Below are positions 43,088 to 50,898 of a stretch of DNA of 64,000 nt, piece after piece. The notes under the pieces were generated by a model that did not search any database, was not told the origin of the DNA, and worked only from the letters and a program-made list of their open reading frames with translations. Both the position numbers and the translations under genes were made by a program. The first letter of the stretch is position 1. Each line of letters begins with the position of its first letter. This stretch comes from an uncultured Oscillospiraceae bacterium (GTDB lineage: Bacteria > Bacillota > Clostridia > Oscillospirales > Oscillospiraceae). The stretch lies in assembly GCA_948616425.1 (NCBI GenBank), contig CAPGBJ010000090.1:29836-93835 (forward strand), given 5' to 3'.

Positions 43088-43132
43088 TTTTACACATTTT
43101 CCACAGGTTTGTCCACATAGAGCTGTGGAAAA
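43088..43132. promoter_or_regulatory. Cluster of DnaA-box-like sites
   Basis: TTTTACACA (43088-43096) and TTTTCCACA (43097-43105) are back to back and both fit TTWTNCACA; TTGTCCACA (43109-43117) is one base off; TGTGGAAAA (43124-43132) is a perfect site in reverse. Four 9-mers in 45 bases is far above chance. It lies about 90 bases upstream of the infC -35 and downstream of tsaD. No dnaA or dnaN gene is nearby, so this is not the usual origin setting. Confidence 0.5.
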
Positions 43133-43260
43133 CCTTGTTGTTGCAGGTCGGGGGCGGGGGAAGCGCGCCAAAATACAAGAGGAATAACCCGGTGCGGGAA
43201 ACCTGTGGGTGACATAACGCGGATTGGGGTGGGGCGGACGCCGCCCGTCCCACCAGAATG

Positions 43261-44274
43261 TCACGCCCCCGCCCCGATATCCCGTGTGGCGTAGGCGTTC
43301 AAATCCCAGCCGGCGGTGTGTCCCGCCTGAAACTCATAAAAGCCCTGACAGCCGATCATGGCGGCGTTGTCGCCGCAGTATTTCAGCTCCGGGAGAAAGA
43401 GCTGGCTGCCGCTTTGGGCGCAGGCGGACTGCAAGTCGGCCCGGATGCGGCGGTTGGCGGCCACCCCTCCGGCCACGGCGATCTTCCCATAACCTGTCAG
43501 CCTGGCGGCGGCCATCACCCGAGGTACCAGGGAGTCGCTCACCGCCCGTCCGAAGCTGGCGGCGAAGGAGGGCAGGTCCAGGGCCTCGCCTTTCTGCTGG
43601 CTGTTGTGAATCAGGTTGAGGCTGGCTGTCTTCAGTCCGGAGAAGGACATATCCAGCTCCGCCCCGGACACGTGGGCCACGGGCAGGGGATACTTCTGGT
43701 CGTCCCCCCCCTGGGCCAGGGCGTCCATGGGCCCGCCGCCAGGGTAGCCGATGCCCAGCACCCGGGCCACCTTGTCAAAGCACTCCCCGGCGGCGTCGTC
43801 CCGGGTGCCCCCCAGAACGGCCATCTGGGTGTAGGACCGCACGTCCACAATGGCGGTGGTCCCCCCGGAGACGCACAGACACACGAAGGGGGGCTCCAGG
43901 TTGGGATGGGTGATGTAGTTGGCGGCGATGTGTCCCCTAACGTGGTGGACGGGAATCAGGGGCCGGTTCAGCGCGAAGGCCGCCCCCTTGGCGAAGTTGA
44001 CCCCCACCAGCACCGCCCCGATGAGTCCGGGGGCGTAGGTGACGGCGATGGCGTCCAGGTCGGACTTGCTCAGCCCCGCCTCAGAGACCGCCCGGTCCGC
44101 CAGCCGGGAGATGGCCTCCACGTGCTTCCGGGAGGCGATCTCGGGCACCACGCCGCCGTAGATGGTGTGCATCTCGATCTGGGAGGACACGCAGCTGGAC
44201 AGCACCGTCCGCCCGTCCCGGACCACGGCGGCGGCGGTGTCGTCGCAGGAGGATTCGATGGCCAGGATGTTCAT
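43261..44274 (-). CDS. tsaD: tRNA N6-adenosine threonylcarbamoyltransferase
   Basis: A 337-residue ASKHA-fold protein that transfers threonylcarbamoyl to A37 of ANN-decoding tRNAs together with TsaB and TsaE. The N-terminus NILAIESSCDDTAAAVV and the metal-binding HHVRGH (His111, His115) are diagnostic; GGTTAIVDV and LDMSFSGLKTASL are also typical. tsaB and tsaE are not here. I take the ATG at 44274; a GTG four codons earlier also exists and the binding site is weak for both. It lies downstream of rimI, separated by palindromic repeats. Confidence 0.96.
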   Translation of the reverse strand: MNILAIESSCDDTAAAVVRDGRTVLSSCVSSQIEMHTIYGGVVPEIASRKHVEAISRLADRAVSEAGLSKSDLDAIAVTYAPGLIGAVLVGVNFAKGAAFALNRPLIPVHHVRGHIAANYITHPNLEPPFVCLCVSGGTTAIVDVRSYTQMAVLGGTRDDAAGECFDKVARVLGIGYPGGGPMDALAQGGDDQKYPLPVAHVSGAELDMSFSGLKTASLNLIHNSQQKGEALDLPSFAASFGRAVSDSLVPRVMAAARLTGYGKIAVAGGVAANRRIRADLQSACAQSGSQLFLPELKYCGDNAAMIGCQGFYEFQAGHTAGWDLNAYATRDIGAGA

Positions 44275-44333
44275 AAAAAGCACCACTTTCCGAGAAAATT
44301 ATTCTTACAAGGCAAGCAACTGTAACATCATGT

Positions 44334-44457
44334 AGGGCAAGGGCTCTGCCCTTGCCTCCCTGACAGAGACGGAAACTTATCCCGGGCAAGGGCTCTGCCC
44401 TTGCCTCCCTGACAGGGGCGGAAGCCTATCCCAGGCAAGGGCAGAGTCCTTGCCCTA
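44334..44457. repeat. Three palindromes at 49-base period between rimI and tsaD
   Basis: GGCAAGGGCTCTGCCCTTGCC occurs at 44336-44356 and 44385-44405, and a variant GGCAAGGGCAGAGTCCTTGCC at 44434-44454, all exactly 49 bases apart with similar CTCCCTGACAG-GGCGGAA spacers. The array starts with TAGGGCAAGG and ends with CCTTGCCCTA, so the outer ends are inverted repeats. The last CTA is the TAG stop codon of rimI. It is not a CRISPR: the units are self-complementary and the spacers alike. Confidence 0.85.
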
Positions 44458-44910
44458 CGGCTTCTCCCCGAACTCCCGGGTCATGATGACCGCGTCCTCC
44501 CGGGGGTGCTGGTAGTAGCCGGGGCGCAGGCCGGCCTGCTGGAAGCCGTGCTTTTCATACAGGGCGATAGCGGCGGCGTTGGACTTGCGCGCCTCCAGGG
44601 TGAGGAAGGCCAGATTGGCCGCCCCGAAGCGGCAGAACACGTCCAGCAGGGCGGAGGCCACCCCGTGCCGCCGGGCGTCGGGGGCCACGGCGATGTTGTC
44701 GATGTAGCCCTCGTCCAGCACGGCGTGGAGGCCGGCGTAGCCCAGGACGTTGCCCTCCTCCCCGTCCTCGGCCACAATGAAGCAGGCCTGGGTGTCAAAG
44801 AGGGCGTCCTCCAGCAGGTTTTCGCTCCAGGGGTCGGAGAAGCACGCCCGCTCCAGGGCGGCGATCTGGGGGATGTGGCTGCGGTCCATGGGGACGATCT
44901 CGTAGTACAT
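44455..44910 (-). CDS. rimI: Ribosomal protein S18-alanine N-acetyltransferase-like GNAT
   Basis: A 151-residue GNAT acetyltransferase. The acetyl-CoA loop is in IAVAPDARRHGVASALL, and TLEARKSNAAAIALYEKHGFQQAGLRPGYY is the typical RimI C-terminal pattern. RimI acetylates the N-terminal alanine of S18 and usually sits next to tsaB/tsaD, as here. The ATG lies behind AAAGGAG. Its stop codon TAG coincides with the outer end of the palindromic array, so the last residues FGEKP may have been set by the insertion of that array. Confidence 0.9.
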   Translation of the reverse strand: MYYEIVPMDRSHIPQIAALERACFSDPWSENLLEDALFDTQACFIVAEDGEEGNVLGYAGLHAVLDEGYIDNIAVAPDARRHGVASALLDVFCRFGAANLAFLTLEARKSNAAAIALYEKHGFQQAGLRPGYYQHPREDAVIMTREFGEKP

Positions 44911-45025
44911 AGGAACACTCCTTTATATGTGGGGCGGATCTCCCTGGAAGGGAGAAGCCGCGTGTGTCAGTCGGCCAAGCCGCCGGCGGCCGCGCGGTCA
45001 TCCGCCCACGTTGCGGTTATGCTTT

Positions 45026-45092
45026 GCGGGGGCGGTATGGCGGAAAAAGCCCCGCCTCTTGGGGGGATTGACATTTTTCAAACAAGCCCTAA
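45026..45092. mobile_element. MITE-like dispersed repeat, copy 2 (left part missing)
   Basis: GGCGGTATGGCGGAAAAAGCCCC through CATTTTTCAAACAAGCCCTA matches copies 1 and 3 at most positions. The end CTA (45089-45091) is the TAG stop of the CPBP protease gene on the minus strand. Read on the minus strand, CCCC-AAGAGGC-GGGG followed by CTTTTT could act as a terminator for that gene. The bases from 44911 to 45025 hold nothing else I can identify. Confidence 0.8.
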
Positions 45093-45766
45093 ATAGTGCT
45101 GAATAGAATAAACCCCACCCCGTTGGTGCCCAAATTGGCCCCCATGTGGACCAGCCAGGAGGGCCAGATGCTGCCTTCTCGGTCCAGCCAGTTAAAGAGC
45201 AGTCCGGCGGCGGTCAGTCCTGCAACCATGAGGAGAATCAGCACAGGGGACCCCCAATTACTGGTGATCGAGACGTGGTACAGGGCGAAGGCCAGGGCGG
45301 AGAAGCCGTAAGCCAGCCTCACATGCCCCAGGCGGTACAGGGTGAGAAAGGCGAACCCCCGGAAGAAGAACTCCTCCAGCAGGGAGTTGCACAGGGTGAT
45401 ATAGGCGGCGGTCAGGGGAAAGGTCTCCCGGGTGATGCCCTCCTTGGCGGCCAGATTTTCCGGGATAGCGGACAGGTCCAGCCAGGGGGAGAGGAGCAGG
45501 TAGCCCCCCAGCAGAAAGACCAGCACCCCCAGAGCCAGGGGAGCGGCCAACCTCACGGTCTTTGTCCGCCCAAAGGGGTGAAAAGGTCCCCAGTCTCGCG
45601 CCAACAGGCCATACAGTCCGGCGCAGCCCAGAAAGACGGCAATTTTCAGGGCGGACTTTACCGGATAGACGGGGCGCAGAACCCCCTCCACCCAGGCCAT
45701 GATCCCACAGCATATCAAAACAAGGACCATGACCCCATATGCGTTTCTTCTGTTTTGATCGATCAT
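45089..45766 (-). CDS. CPBP-family intramembrane glutamic protease
   Basis: A 225-residue membrane protein with about seven helices and the CPBP (Abi/CAAX-like) motifs: LLEEFFFRG with the paired Glu and the Arg, FALYHVS with the His, and a distal WLVHMGANLGTN. These enzymes process peptides or prenylated proteins, and many protect producers from bacteriocins. The ATG at 45766 lies behind AGGAGA and overlaps the end of the upstream 71-residue gene. It is the last gene of the five-gene operon. The stop codon belongs to the mobile-element end. Confidence 0.88.
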   Translation of the reverse strand: MIDQNRRNAYGVMVLVLICCGIMAWVEGVLRPVYPVKSALKIAVFLGCAGLYGLLARDWGPFHPFGRTKTVRLAAPLALGVLVFLLGGYLLLSPWLDLSAIPENLAAKEGITRETFPLTAAYITLCNSLLEEFFFRGFAFLTLYRLGHVRLAYGFSALAFALYHVSITSNWGSPVLILLMVAGLTAAGLLFNWLDREGSIWPSWLVHMGANLGTNGVGFILFSTI

Positions 45767-45978
45767 GATTTTCTCCTGAAAACACCGGACAGTACAATGA
45801 AAAGCATTCCAATTACATAGGTGTACCAATATAAAAAACTCCACATCACCAGGTACTCCCAAAATGATGTTTTGCCGCCGTCAAGCAGGCGGCTGACAAA
45901 GCAGAAGCCAAGGGCAAGCAGAAAGGGGGCGAGCCCTGACAGCAGCAGGCCCTTCCAGAGCCATTTCCTGCCTTCCAT
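45763..45978 (-). CDS. Small two-helix membrane protein
   Basis: A 71-residue protein I do not recognise, with a basic start (EGRKWLWKG) and two hydrophobic helices (LLLSGLAPFLLALGFCF and LVMWSFLYWYTYVIGML), ending in a positive VFRRKS. It starts one base after the stop of the YiiX-like gene and overlaps the CPBP start, so translation of the three genes is coupled. A helper or substrate of the protease is possible but unsupported. Confidence 0.75.
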   Translation of the reverse strand: MEGRKWLWKGLLLSGLAPFLLALGFCFVSRLLDGGKTSFWEYLVMWSFLYWYTYVIGMLFIVLSGVFRRKS

Positions 45979-46611
45979 TCAGGTCACCCCTATGAGAACC
46001 CGCCGGGCCAGCCGTCCGAAGTGGCGGGCGGTGGTGTAGACGGCGTAGCGGGTGGTGGTCTCCATGGGGTATGGGTCCTCCCCCCAGTCTCCAGCGCAGA
46101 CGGGGGCGGGGCCCTCGTACACCACAAAGGGGGCCAGCCGGCGTTCCAACGACCGGACGGTGGGGCTGTCTGTCCCCAGTACCCCGGCCAGTCGATATCG
46201 GGTCAAGATACCCTGGACAAAAGTGACGCAGGTGTAGGCCTTGGAGATGGTCGGGCGTAAGTGGACCAGGGAGGCCAGGGCGGCGGGCGTGTTGTAAATA
46301 TACTCCTCCCGCTCGTTCCAAAGCCGCTCCAGGTAGTTGCGCAGCCAGGTAAACTGGGGTTCCGGGACCTCTACCCGGCAGATCTTCACCCGGGCCGCTC
46401 CGGCAAAGGACTGATACCGCAGAATAGATTCGGCCACAAAGCCCCCATACAGGGGAATCGCCCGGTGGAGTCGGGCGAAGGTGTACATCCTGCGGATATC
46501 CCGGCTGAGGGAGAGGGATACATGATTATACCGGTTCCGAGTGGCCTTGCGGATGAGGCGGCCCATCCCAGTGGGGGTGGCGGAGAAGACGATATAGATG
46601 GCGTTGTCCAC
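45979..46611 (-). CDS. YiiX-like permuted papain-fold protein
   Basis: A 210-residue protein with the same permuted NlpC/P60-type layout as 32825-33358: early His (His30 in NRYNHVSLSL) and later Cys (Cys128 in AYTCVTFVQGIL). The start IYIVFSATPTGMGRLIRKAT matches the other protein's opening strand and helix. It starts with GTG behind GGAGGG. The C-terminal third, with CAGDWGEDPYP, differs from the first copy. No signal peptide. It lies between membrane-protein genes in a tight operon. Confidence 0.78.
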   Translation of the reverse strand: MDNAIYIVFSATPTGMGRLIRKATRNRYNHVSLSLSRDIRRMYTFARLHRAIPLYGGFVAESILRYQSFAGAARVKICRVEVPEPQFTWLRNYLERLWNEREEYIYNTPAALASLVHLRPTISKAYTCVTFVQGILTRYRLAGVLGTDSPTVRSLERRLAPFVVYEGPAPVCAGDWGEDPYPMETTTRYAVYTTARHFGRLARRVLIGVT

Positions 46612-46623
46612 AAAATTCCCTCC

Positions 46624-47010
46624 TTATTGCAGAATCTCCCGCCACCGGAGAACGGGCCAGGCCGCCCACCCCAGCCCCAAGCCCAGCATCGGGAGGGTGG
46701 TAAAGGCGGTCAGAATGATGCCCGGAATGCCCCCAGCGCCCGAGGCGGTGAGGATCCAGTACATCCCCAGCAGGTGGAACGGCCCTACCGCGATCAGGGG
46801 CAGCAGCCGCACCAGCCAGCTGAGCCGGCCGCGGAAGTTATAGCACAGCATCAGCTGGAAGAACGCGAAGGGCAAAGCGGGGTAAATATATCCCAGGATG
46901 GGGATTGCGGCGATAGCCATCCCCATGTCAAAGCTCATAAGCAGGTAGGACAGGGGCGGCAGGACGATCCCAGCCAGCAGGATCAGGTTGGTTTTTACTC
47001 TACGGGACAC
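46624..47010 (-). CDS. Four-helix membrane protein, paralogue B
   Basis: A 128-residue integral membrane protein with about four helices; family unknown to me. It starts with GTG at 47010 behind GGAGGGG, overlapping the preceding gene by 11 bases. It shares with that gene the overall helix plan and a block like FFQLMLCYNFRGR against FCLQMLLCRNGRR, so the two are probably old duplicates. Longer frames upstream run through the neighbouring gene and are rejected. Confidence 0.7.
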   Translation of the reverse strand: MSRRVKTNLILLAGIVLPPLSYLLMSFDMGMAIAAIPILGYIYPALPFAFFQLMLCYNFRGRLSWLVRLLPLIAVGPFHLLGMYWILTASGAGGIPGIILTAFTTLPMLGLGLGWAAWPVLRWREILQ

Positions 47011-47377
47011 GGATATCCCCCCTCCGACACAGCTTCCAGCAGCCGAATACCGCCCAGGCCAGCGCGCACCCCACGGTGGGAGGGGCGGAAAAGCCCAGGA
47101 AGATGGCACAACCAAGGCGGTCCCAGCCGGTGGTGGTGAACCAGCCGAAGGTGGAGAACAGCGCCGCCCCCAACAAAATCAGTGTGGGGATGGCCGCGAC
47201 CCAGCGCCGCCCGTTCCGGCACAGCAGCATTTGCAGGCAGAACGCCGGGACGGCATGGAACGTGAAAACCAGACGTATTTTCCACGGTGTTCCGCTGCCA
47301 TATACTATGAGGGCGACGTAGAGGGCCAATGACAGTAGAAATAGGGCCAACAACATGCGGTCGGCAGGTTTTCTCAT
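47000..47377 (-). CDS. Four-helix membrane protein, paralogue A
   Basis: A 125-residue membrane protein with about four helices (LLALFLLSLALYVALIVYG; a central LQMLL segment; WVAAIPTLILLGAALFS; and a last helix around GCALAWAVFGCWKL). I do not recognise the family. The ATG at 47377 lies behind AGGAGG; the open frame continues another 146 codons upstream only because of base composition. It is the first gene of the operon that ends with the CPBP protease. Confidence 0.7.
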   Translation of the reverse strand: MRKPADRMLLALFLLSLALYVALIVYGSGTPWKIRLVFTFHAVPAFCLQMLLCRNGRRWVAAIPTLILLGAALFSTFGWFTTTGWDRLGCAIFLGFSAPPTVGCALAWAVFGCWKLCRRGDIRVP

Positions 47378-47945
47378 GGGACGGCCTCCTGTCCTGTTGG
47401 GGCGAATGGGATTCGCCTGTGTTGTTGTAGGATGTGGCCTGTAGGGGGGTGGCCCCCTTACCGGCCTGTCTCCGCATGGGTCGCCCTCAGTGTACCAGAG
47501 GAAATGCCTCCCTGCAAGAAGATGGAGATAGTCGGTCATTTTTCCAGGACAATCGGTCAAAGCTCTGTCCTTGCCCCGGCGGACGGGGGGGAGAAACAGC
47601 TGTCGACATAGGCGCCAGCCGCTGAGGGAGTTTACCGGGCGGAAGGGGAGGGGGGGGGACAGGTCTCCGGCAGGGGCGGCCCCCGCCTGGGTTGGGTCAA
47701 CCCCCTTTGCCGGGGGAGGCCGGTCCAACAGGGGGGACCCAGGGGAAAGGGGGAATTGGTCAAAATCACCAATCCTGGGTGGGGGAGGCGGACTTTTGGC
47801 TGAGAGTGTCCGCATCCTGCGGACAGCAGGGTTTTGAATCAGTAAATACCTGGTTTGGACTATTTAAATACTGTTTTTGGCCCCTGTTCAGGGTGTATAT
47901 TTTCTTATAATATTATATTTTGTATTTGATGTCCGCGTGGGACGG
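47378..47945. other. 568-base intergenic region between polA and the membrane operon
   Basis: I see no supported gene. It includes a G-rich tract on the plus strand (about 47645-47760, several runs of four or more G) and, next to the polA stop, weak hairpins (GTCC/GGAC near 47935, CCCTG/CAGGG near 47885) that might end polA transcription. No convincing promoter for the membrane operon could be assigned. Confidence 0.5.
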
Positions 47946-50636
47946 TCAGTGTGCCTCTGCCCAGGTCTTGCCCGCATGGGTCTCAGCCAGGAGGGGGACA
48001 GACAGCTCGGCCACCCCCTCCATCTCCTCCTCCACCAGCTTACATATGGCCTCGGCCTCAGATTCGGGGCACTCTACAATCAGCTCATCGTGGACTTGAA
48101 GGACCAGTTTTCCTTCAAAATGTTCGGCTTTTAAGCGGTGATACACCCGAATCATGGCCAATTTAATGATATCGGCGGCAGTGCCCTGGATGGGGGCGTT
48201 GAGGGCCACCCGCTCCCCAAAGGATCGGGTATTAAAGTTGGAGGACTTGATCTCGGGAATCCACCGGCGCCGTCCCCATAAAGTGGACACATATCCGGTC
48301 TTTTTGGCCCGCTCCACCACCTGGTCCATATAGGTCCGCACCCCGGCGTAGTGGGCAAAGTAGCGGTCCATATACTCCTTGGCCTCCTGGACAGAAACCC
48401 CAATATCTTGGGACAAAGAGAAGGGGGAAATGCCATAAACAATGCCAAAATTGACAGCTTTTGCGCTTCTTCGCATCTGGGGCGCCACCTCCTCCACGGG
48501 CACGTTGAAGACCTGGGAAGCGGTGATGGTGTGGATATCCTCGCCGCTTTTAAAGCCGTCAACCATGGCCTGATCCCCCGCCATGTGGGCCAGCAGCCGC
48601 AGCTCAATCTGGGAGTAATCGGCATCCACCAACACCCTGCCGCCAGGGGCGGCAAACATCTTCCGCAGCTCCGCGCCCAGCTCGGTGCGCACTGGGATAT
48701 TTTGTAAGTTCGGCTCGGTGGAACTCAGCCGCCCGGTGGCGGTAACGGTGTTCTGGAAGGAGGTGTGAATTTTTCCGTCCGGGCCAATCACTTTGCCCAA
48801 GCCGTCCACATAGGTGGATTTCAGCTTGGTCAGTTGGCGGTACTCCAAAATACTGTCAATAATAGGGTGCTCCCCCTGAAGTTTATCCAGCACGTCGGCA
48901 TTCGTGGAGTAGCCGGTTTTGGTCTTCTTTACCGGAGGAAGTCCCAGTTTTTCAAACAAAATCCGGCCCAATTGCTGGGGGGAATTGATGTTGAAGGCGT
49001 CCTCCTCCGCCAGGGCATAGATGGTCTTTTGGACCTCGTCGATGCGGCCGGACAACATCTCGCCAAAGGACACCAGCGCCCCTCGGTCAATCAAAAAGCC
49101 CTCGATCTCCATCTCGGCTAAGACCGGACAAAGAGGGAGCTCTATCGTTTCAAACAGTTCCCACATGCCCAGTTCCCGCAGGCGTTTTTCCAGCACAGTG
49201 TGGAGTGCTCCGATCCAGGCGCAGTGGGACAGGAGCGCGGCTATAGGGGTGACGGGGTCGGACAGGGGGCCGAAGGCCCCGTCGCCCAGGTAGGCCTCGG
49301 CCTTGTCCGCCTGCTGGTTAAAATAGGTGAGCACCAATTTTTCCAGCTCATAGCTGCCGTCCGTGGGGGCCAGCAGGTAGGCGGCCACCTCCGTGTCGAA
49401 GAGGAAGCCGGCGGGGACAATGCCCTCCTCCATAAGGGTTCGGCACAGGCTTTTCAGCCCGTGGACCACCTTGTTAATGGCGGGATCGGAGAAGAAATGA
49501 CGCAGAAAGTCGTTGTGGCAGTCCAGCTTGTCGGCAAAGAAAAGGGCGGCACAGCTGTTTTTTTCATCGTCCCGCCACTCCACACAGACCACATCCAGCC
49601 CGGGCAGGGCCAGCACATCAACACATTCTTTGGTCTGCCACAGGGCGAGCAGTTGTTCCATGCGCGCCCTGTCCTCCACGGTCTCGCTGGTACAGGTGCC
49701 CTCAAACATGGGACTTTCCTCCGCCTTGCCCTCCCCCTGGGGGGCGGTGAGGTGGTATTTGTCGATGAGTTTAGAGAACTCCAGATCTAAGAACAGCTGA
49801 TAGAGCCTGTTGTTGTCCGGCTTCTGGCGCAGGTTGTCCTCTGGCTGGAAGCTGATGGGGGCGTCAGTGCGGATGGTGGCCAGGTCGTAGGACAGAAAGG
49901 CGCTGGCCCGGCCCTCCTCCAGTTTTTTGACCAAGCTGGGCTTAGCGCCCACATTGGGGGCGGAGCAGATATCCGGCATGTGGTCGTAGAGGTGGGCAAT
50001 GGTGTGATAGAGCTGAATCAGGGCCATAGCGGTCTTCTCCCCCACCCCTTTGACGCCGGGATAGTTGTCGGAAGAATCCCCCATGAGAGCCTTCAGGTCG
50101 ATGATGTTTTTAGGGGCGAAGCCGTACTCCTCCCGGAAACTGTCCGGGGTCACGTCGCGGGTGGTGGTGCGGCCCATGCGGGTGGACACCAGCTTGACGG
50201 TGGTTTGCTCCGTCACCAGCTGGAGGGCGTCCTTGTCACCGGTGACAAGGACCGTTGCCCACCCGGCCTCCTGGTCCAGCCGGGCGATGGTGCCTAGAAG
50301 GTCGTCGGCCTCCCAGCCGTCCAGCTCGTATCTGGGGATGTTCAGGGCGGACAGCACATCCTTCAGAAGGGGCATCTGGCTGGCCAGTTCCTCGGGCATC
50401 CCCTTCCGGTTGGCCTTGTACTCCTTGTAGGCTAGATGGCGGAAAGTGGGGGCCGCGCGGTCGAAGGTGACGCACAGCGCGTCGGGGGAGACCTCGTCCA
50501 GCAGCTTATTTAAAATGTTTAAAAATCCGAAAATGGCGTTGGTGGGCTGGCCTTCCCGCGTGGTCAGACTCTGGCTGACCCCATAAAAGGCACGGTGGAC
50601 GATGGAATTGCCGTCGATAACCATCAGTTTTTTCAT
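47946..50636 (-). CDS. polA: DNA polymerase I
   Basis: An 896-residue family A polymerase for repair and Okazaki-fragment processing. The N-terminal 5' nuclease starts MKKLMVIDGNSIVHRAFYG and has the GDSSDNYPGVKGVGEKTA helix-hairpin-helix. The middle 3'-5' exonuclease domain lacks the DxE metal ligands where they should be (VDVLALPGLDVVCVEW), so proofreading is probably absent, as in Bacillus and Thermus enzymes. The polymerase domain has DYSQIELRLLAHMAGD (motif A), RRSAKAVNFGIVYGIS (O helix) and HDELIVECP (motif C). The ATG at 50636 follows GAGGGAG; the frame further up is not coding. Confidence 0.97.
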   Translation of the reverse strand: MKKLMVIDGNSIVHRAFYGVSQSLTTREGQPTNAIFGFLNILNKLLDEVSPDALCVTFDRAAPTFRHLAYKEYKANRKGMPEELASQMPLLKDVLSALNIPRYELDGWEADDLLGTIARLDQEAGWATVLVTGDKDALQLVTEQTTVKLVSTRMGRTTTRDVTPDSFREEYGFAPKNIIDLKALMGDSSDNYPGVKGVGEKTAMALIQLYHTIAHLYDHMPDICSAPNVGAKPSLVKKLEEGRASAFLSYDLATIRTDAPISFQPEDNLRQKPDNNRLYQLFLDLEFSKLIDKYHLTAPQGEGKAEESPMFEGTCTSETVEDRARMEQLLALWQTKECVDVLALPGLDVVCVEWRDDEKNSCAALFFADKLDCHNDFLRHFFSDPAINKVVHGLKSLCRTLMEEGIVPAGFLFDTEVAAYLLAPTDGSYELEKLVLTYFNQQADKAEAYLGDGAFGPLSDPVTPIAALLSHCAWIGALHTVLEKRLRELGMWELFETIELPLCPVLAEMEIEGFLIDRGALVSFGEMLSGRIDEVQKTIYALAEEDAFNINSPQQLGRILFEKLGLPPVKKTKTGYSTNADVLDKLQGEHPIIDSILEYRQLTKLKSTYVDGLGKVIGPDGKIHTSFQNTVTATGRLSSTEPNLQNIPVRTELGAELRKMFAAPGGRVLVDADYSQIELRLLAHMAGDQAMVDGFKSGEDIHTITASQVFNVPVEEVAPQMRRSAKAVNFGIVYGISPFSLSQDIGVSVQEAKEYMDRYFAHYAGVRTYMDQVVERAKKTGYVSTLWGRRRWIPEIKSSNFNTRSFGERVALNAPIQGTAADIIKLAMIRVYHRLKAEHFEGKLVLQVHDELIVECPESEAEAICKLVEEEMEGVAELSVPLLAETHAGKTWAEAH

Positions 50637-50818
50637 GAAAAAGCTCCCTCTTGTCCCGCGGAGCGCGGGCAAAATTTTATATCTCAGTATATCAGTTTTC
50701 CCCTGCCAGGGCAAGTAAAACCGGCGCGGGCCGCATACTTCCAGCGGGGCCCCGGAGGTGCTGGTTTTCCTTCTGAAAAATGGGGGGGAAGGGGGCGCTT
50801 TTCTTGACAGTTTGACCA

Positions 50819-50847
50819 TTGACTTCCAAAATACCGATGCGTATAAT
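50819..50847 (+). promoter_or_regulatory. Promoter of the cation/proton antiporter gene
   Basis: TTGACT (50819-50824), 17-base spacer, TATAAT (50842-50847). Confidence 0.75.
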
Positions 50848-50855
50848 ACAGGGAC

Positions 50856-50884
50856 GTCCGGGGAGACCCGGACAGCTGTTTTTT
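50856..50884 (+). terminator. Terminator-like hairpin in the antiporter leader
   Basis: GTCCGGG/CCCGGAC with a GAGA loop, then AGCTG and six T residues, placed right after the start site and ten bases before the coding region's AGGAGG. It could be an attenuator or a 5' stabilising hairpin. No antiterminator partner is evident. Confidence 0.55.
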
Positions 50885-50898
50885 CAGGAGGAAGATAG

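Noticed and set aside
42809..43264. N-terminal extension of infC to 328 residues
   Set aside because: It would run through the infC promoter, the leader hairpins and the DnaA boxes; IF-3 proteins are about 175 residues.
44334..44457. Regularly spaced repeats resembling a short CRISPR array
   Set aside because: The repeat units are full palindromes, the spacers are nearly identical, and no cas genes are present.
47000..47815. N-terminal extension of the first four-helix membrane protein to 271 residues
   Set aside because: The extra 146 residues are Pro/Arg/Gly-rich translation of intergenic DNA; the ATG at 47377 has AGGAGG.
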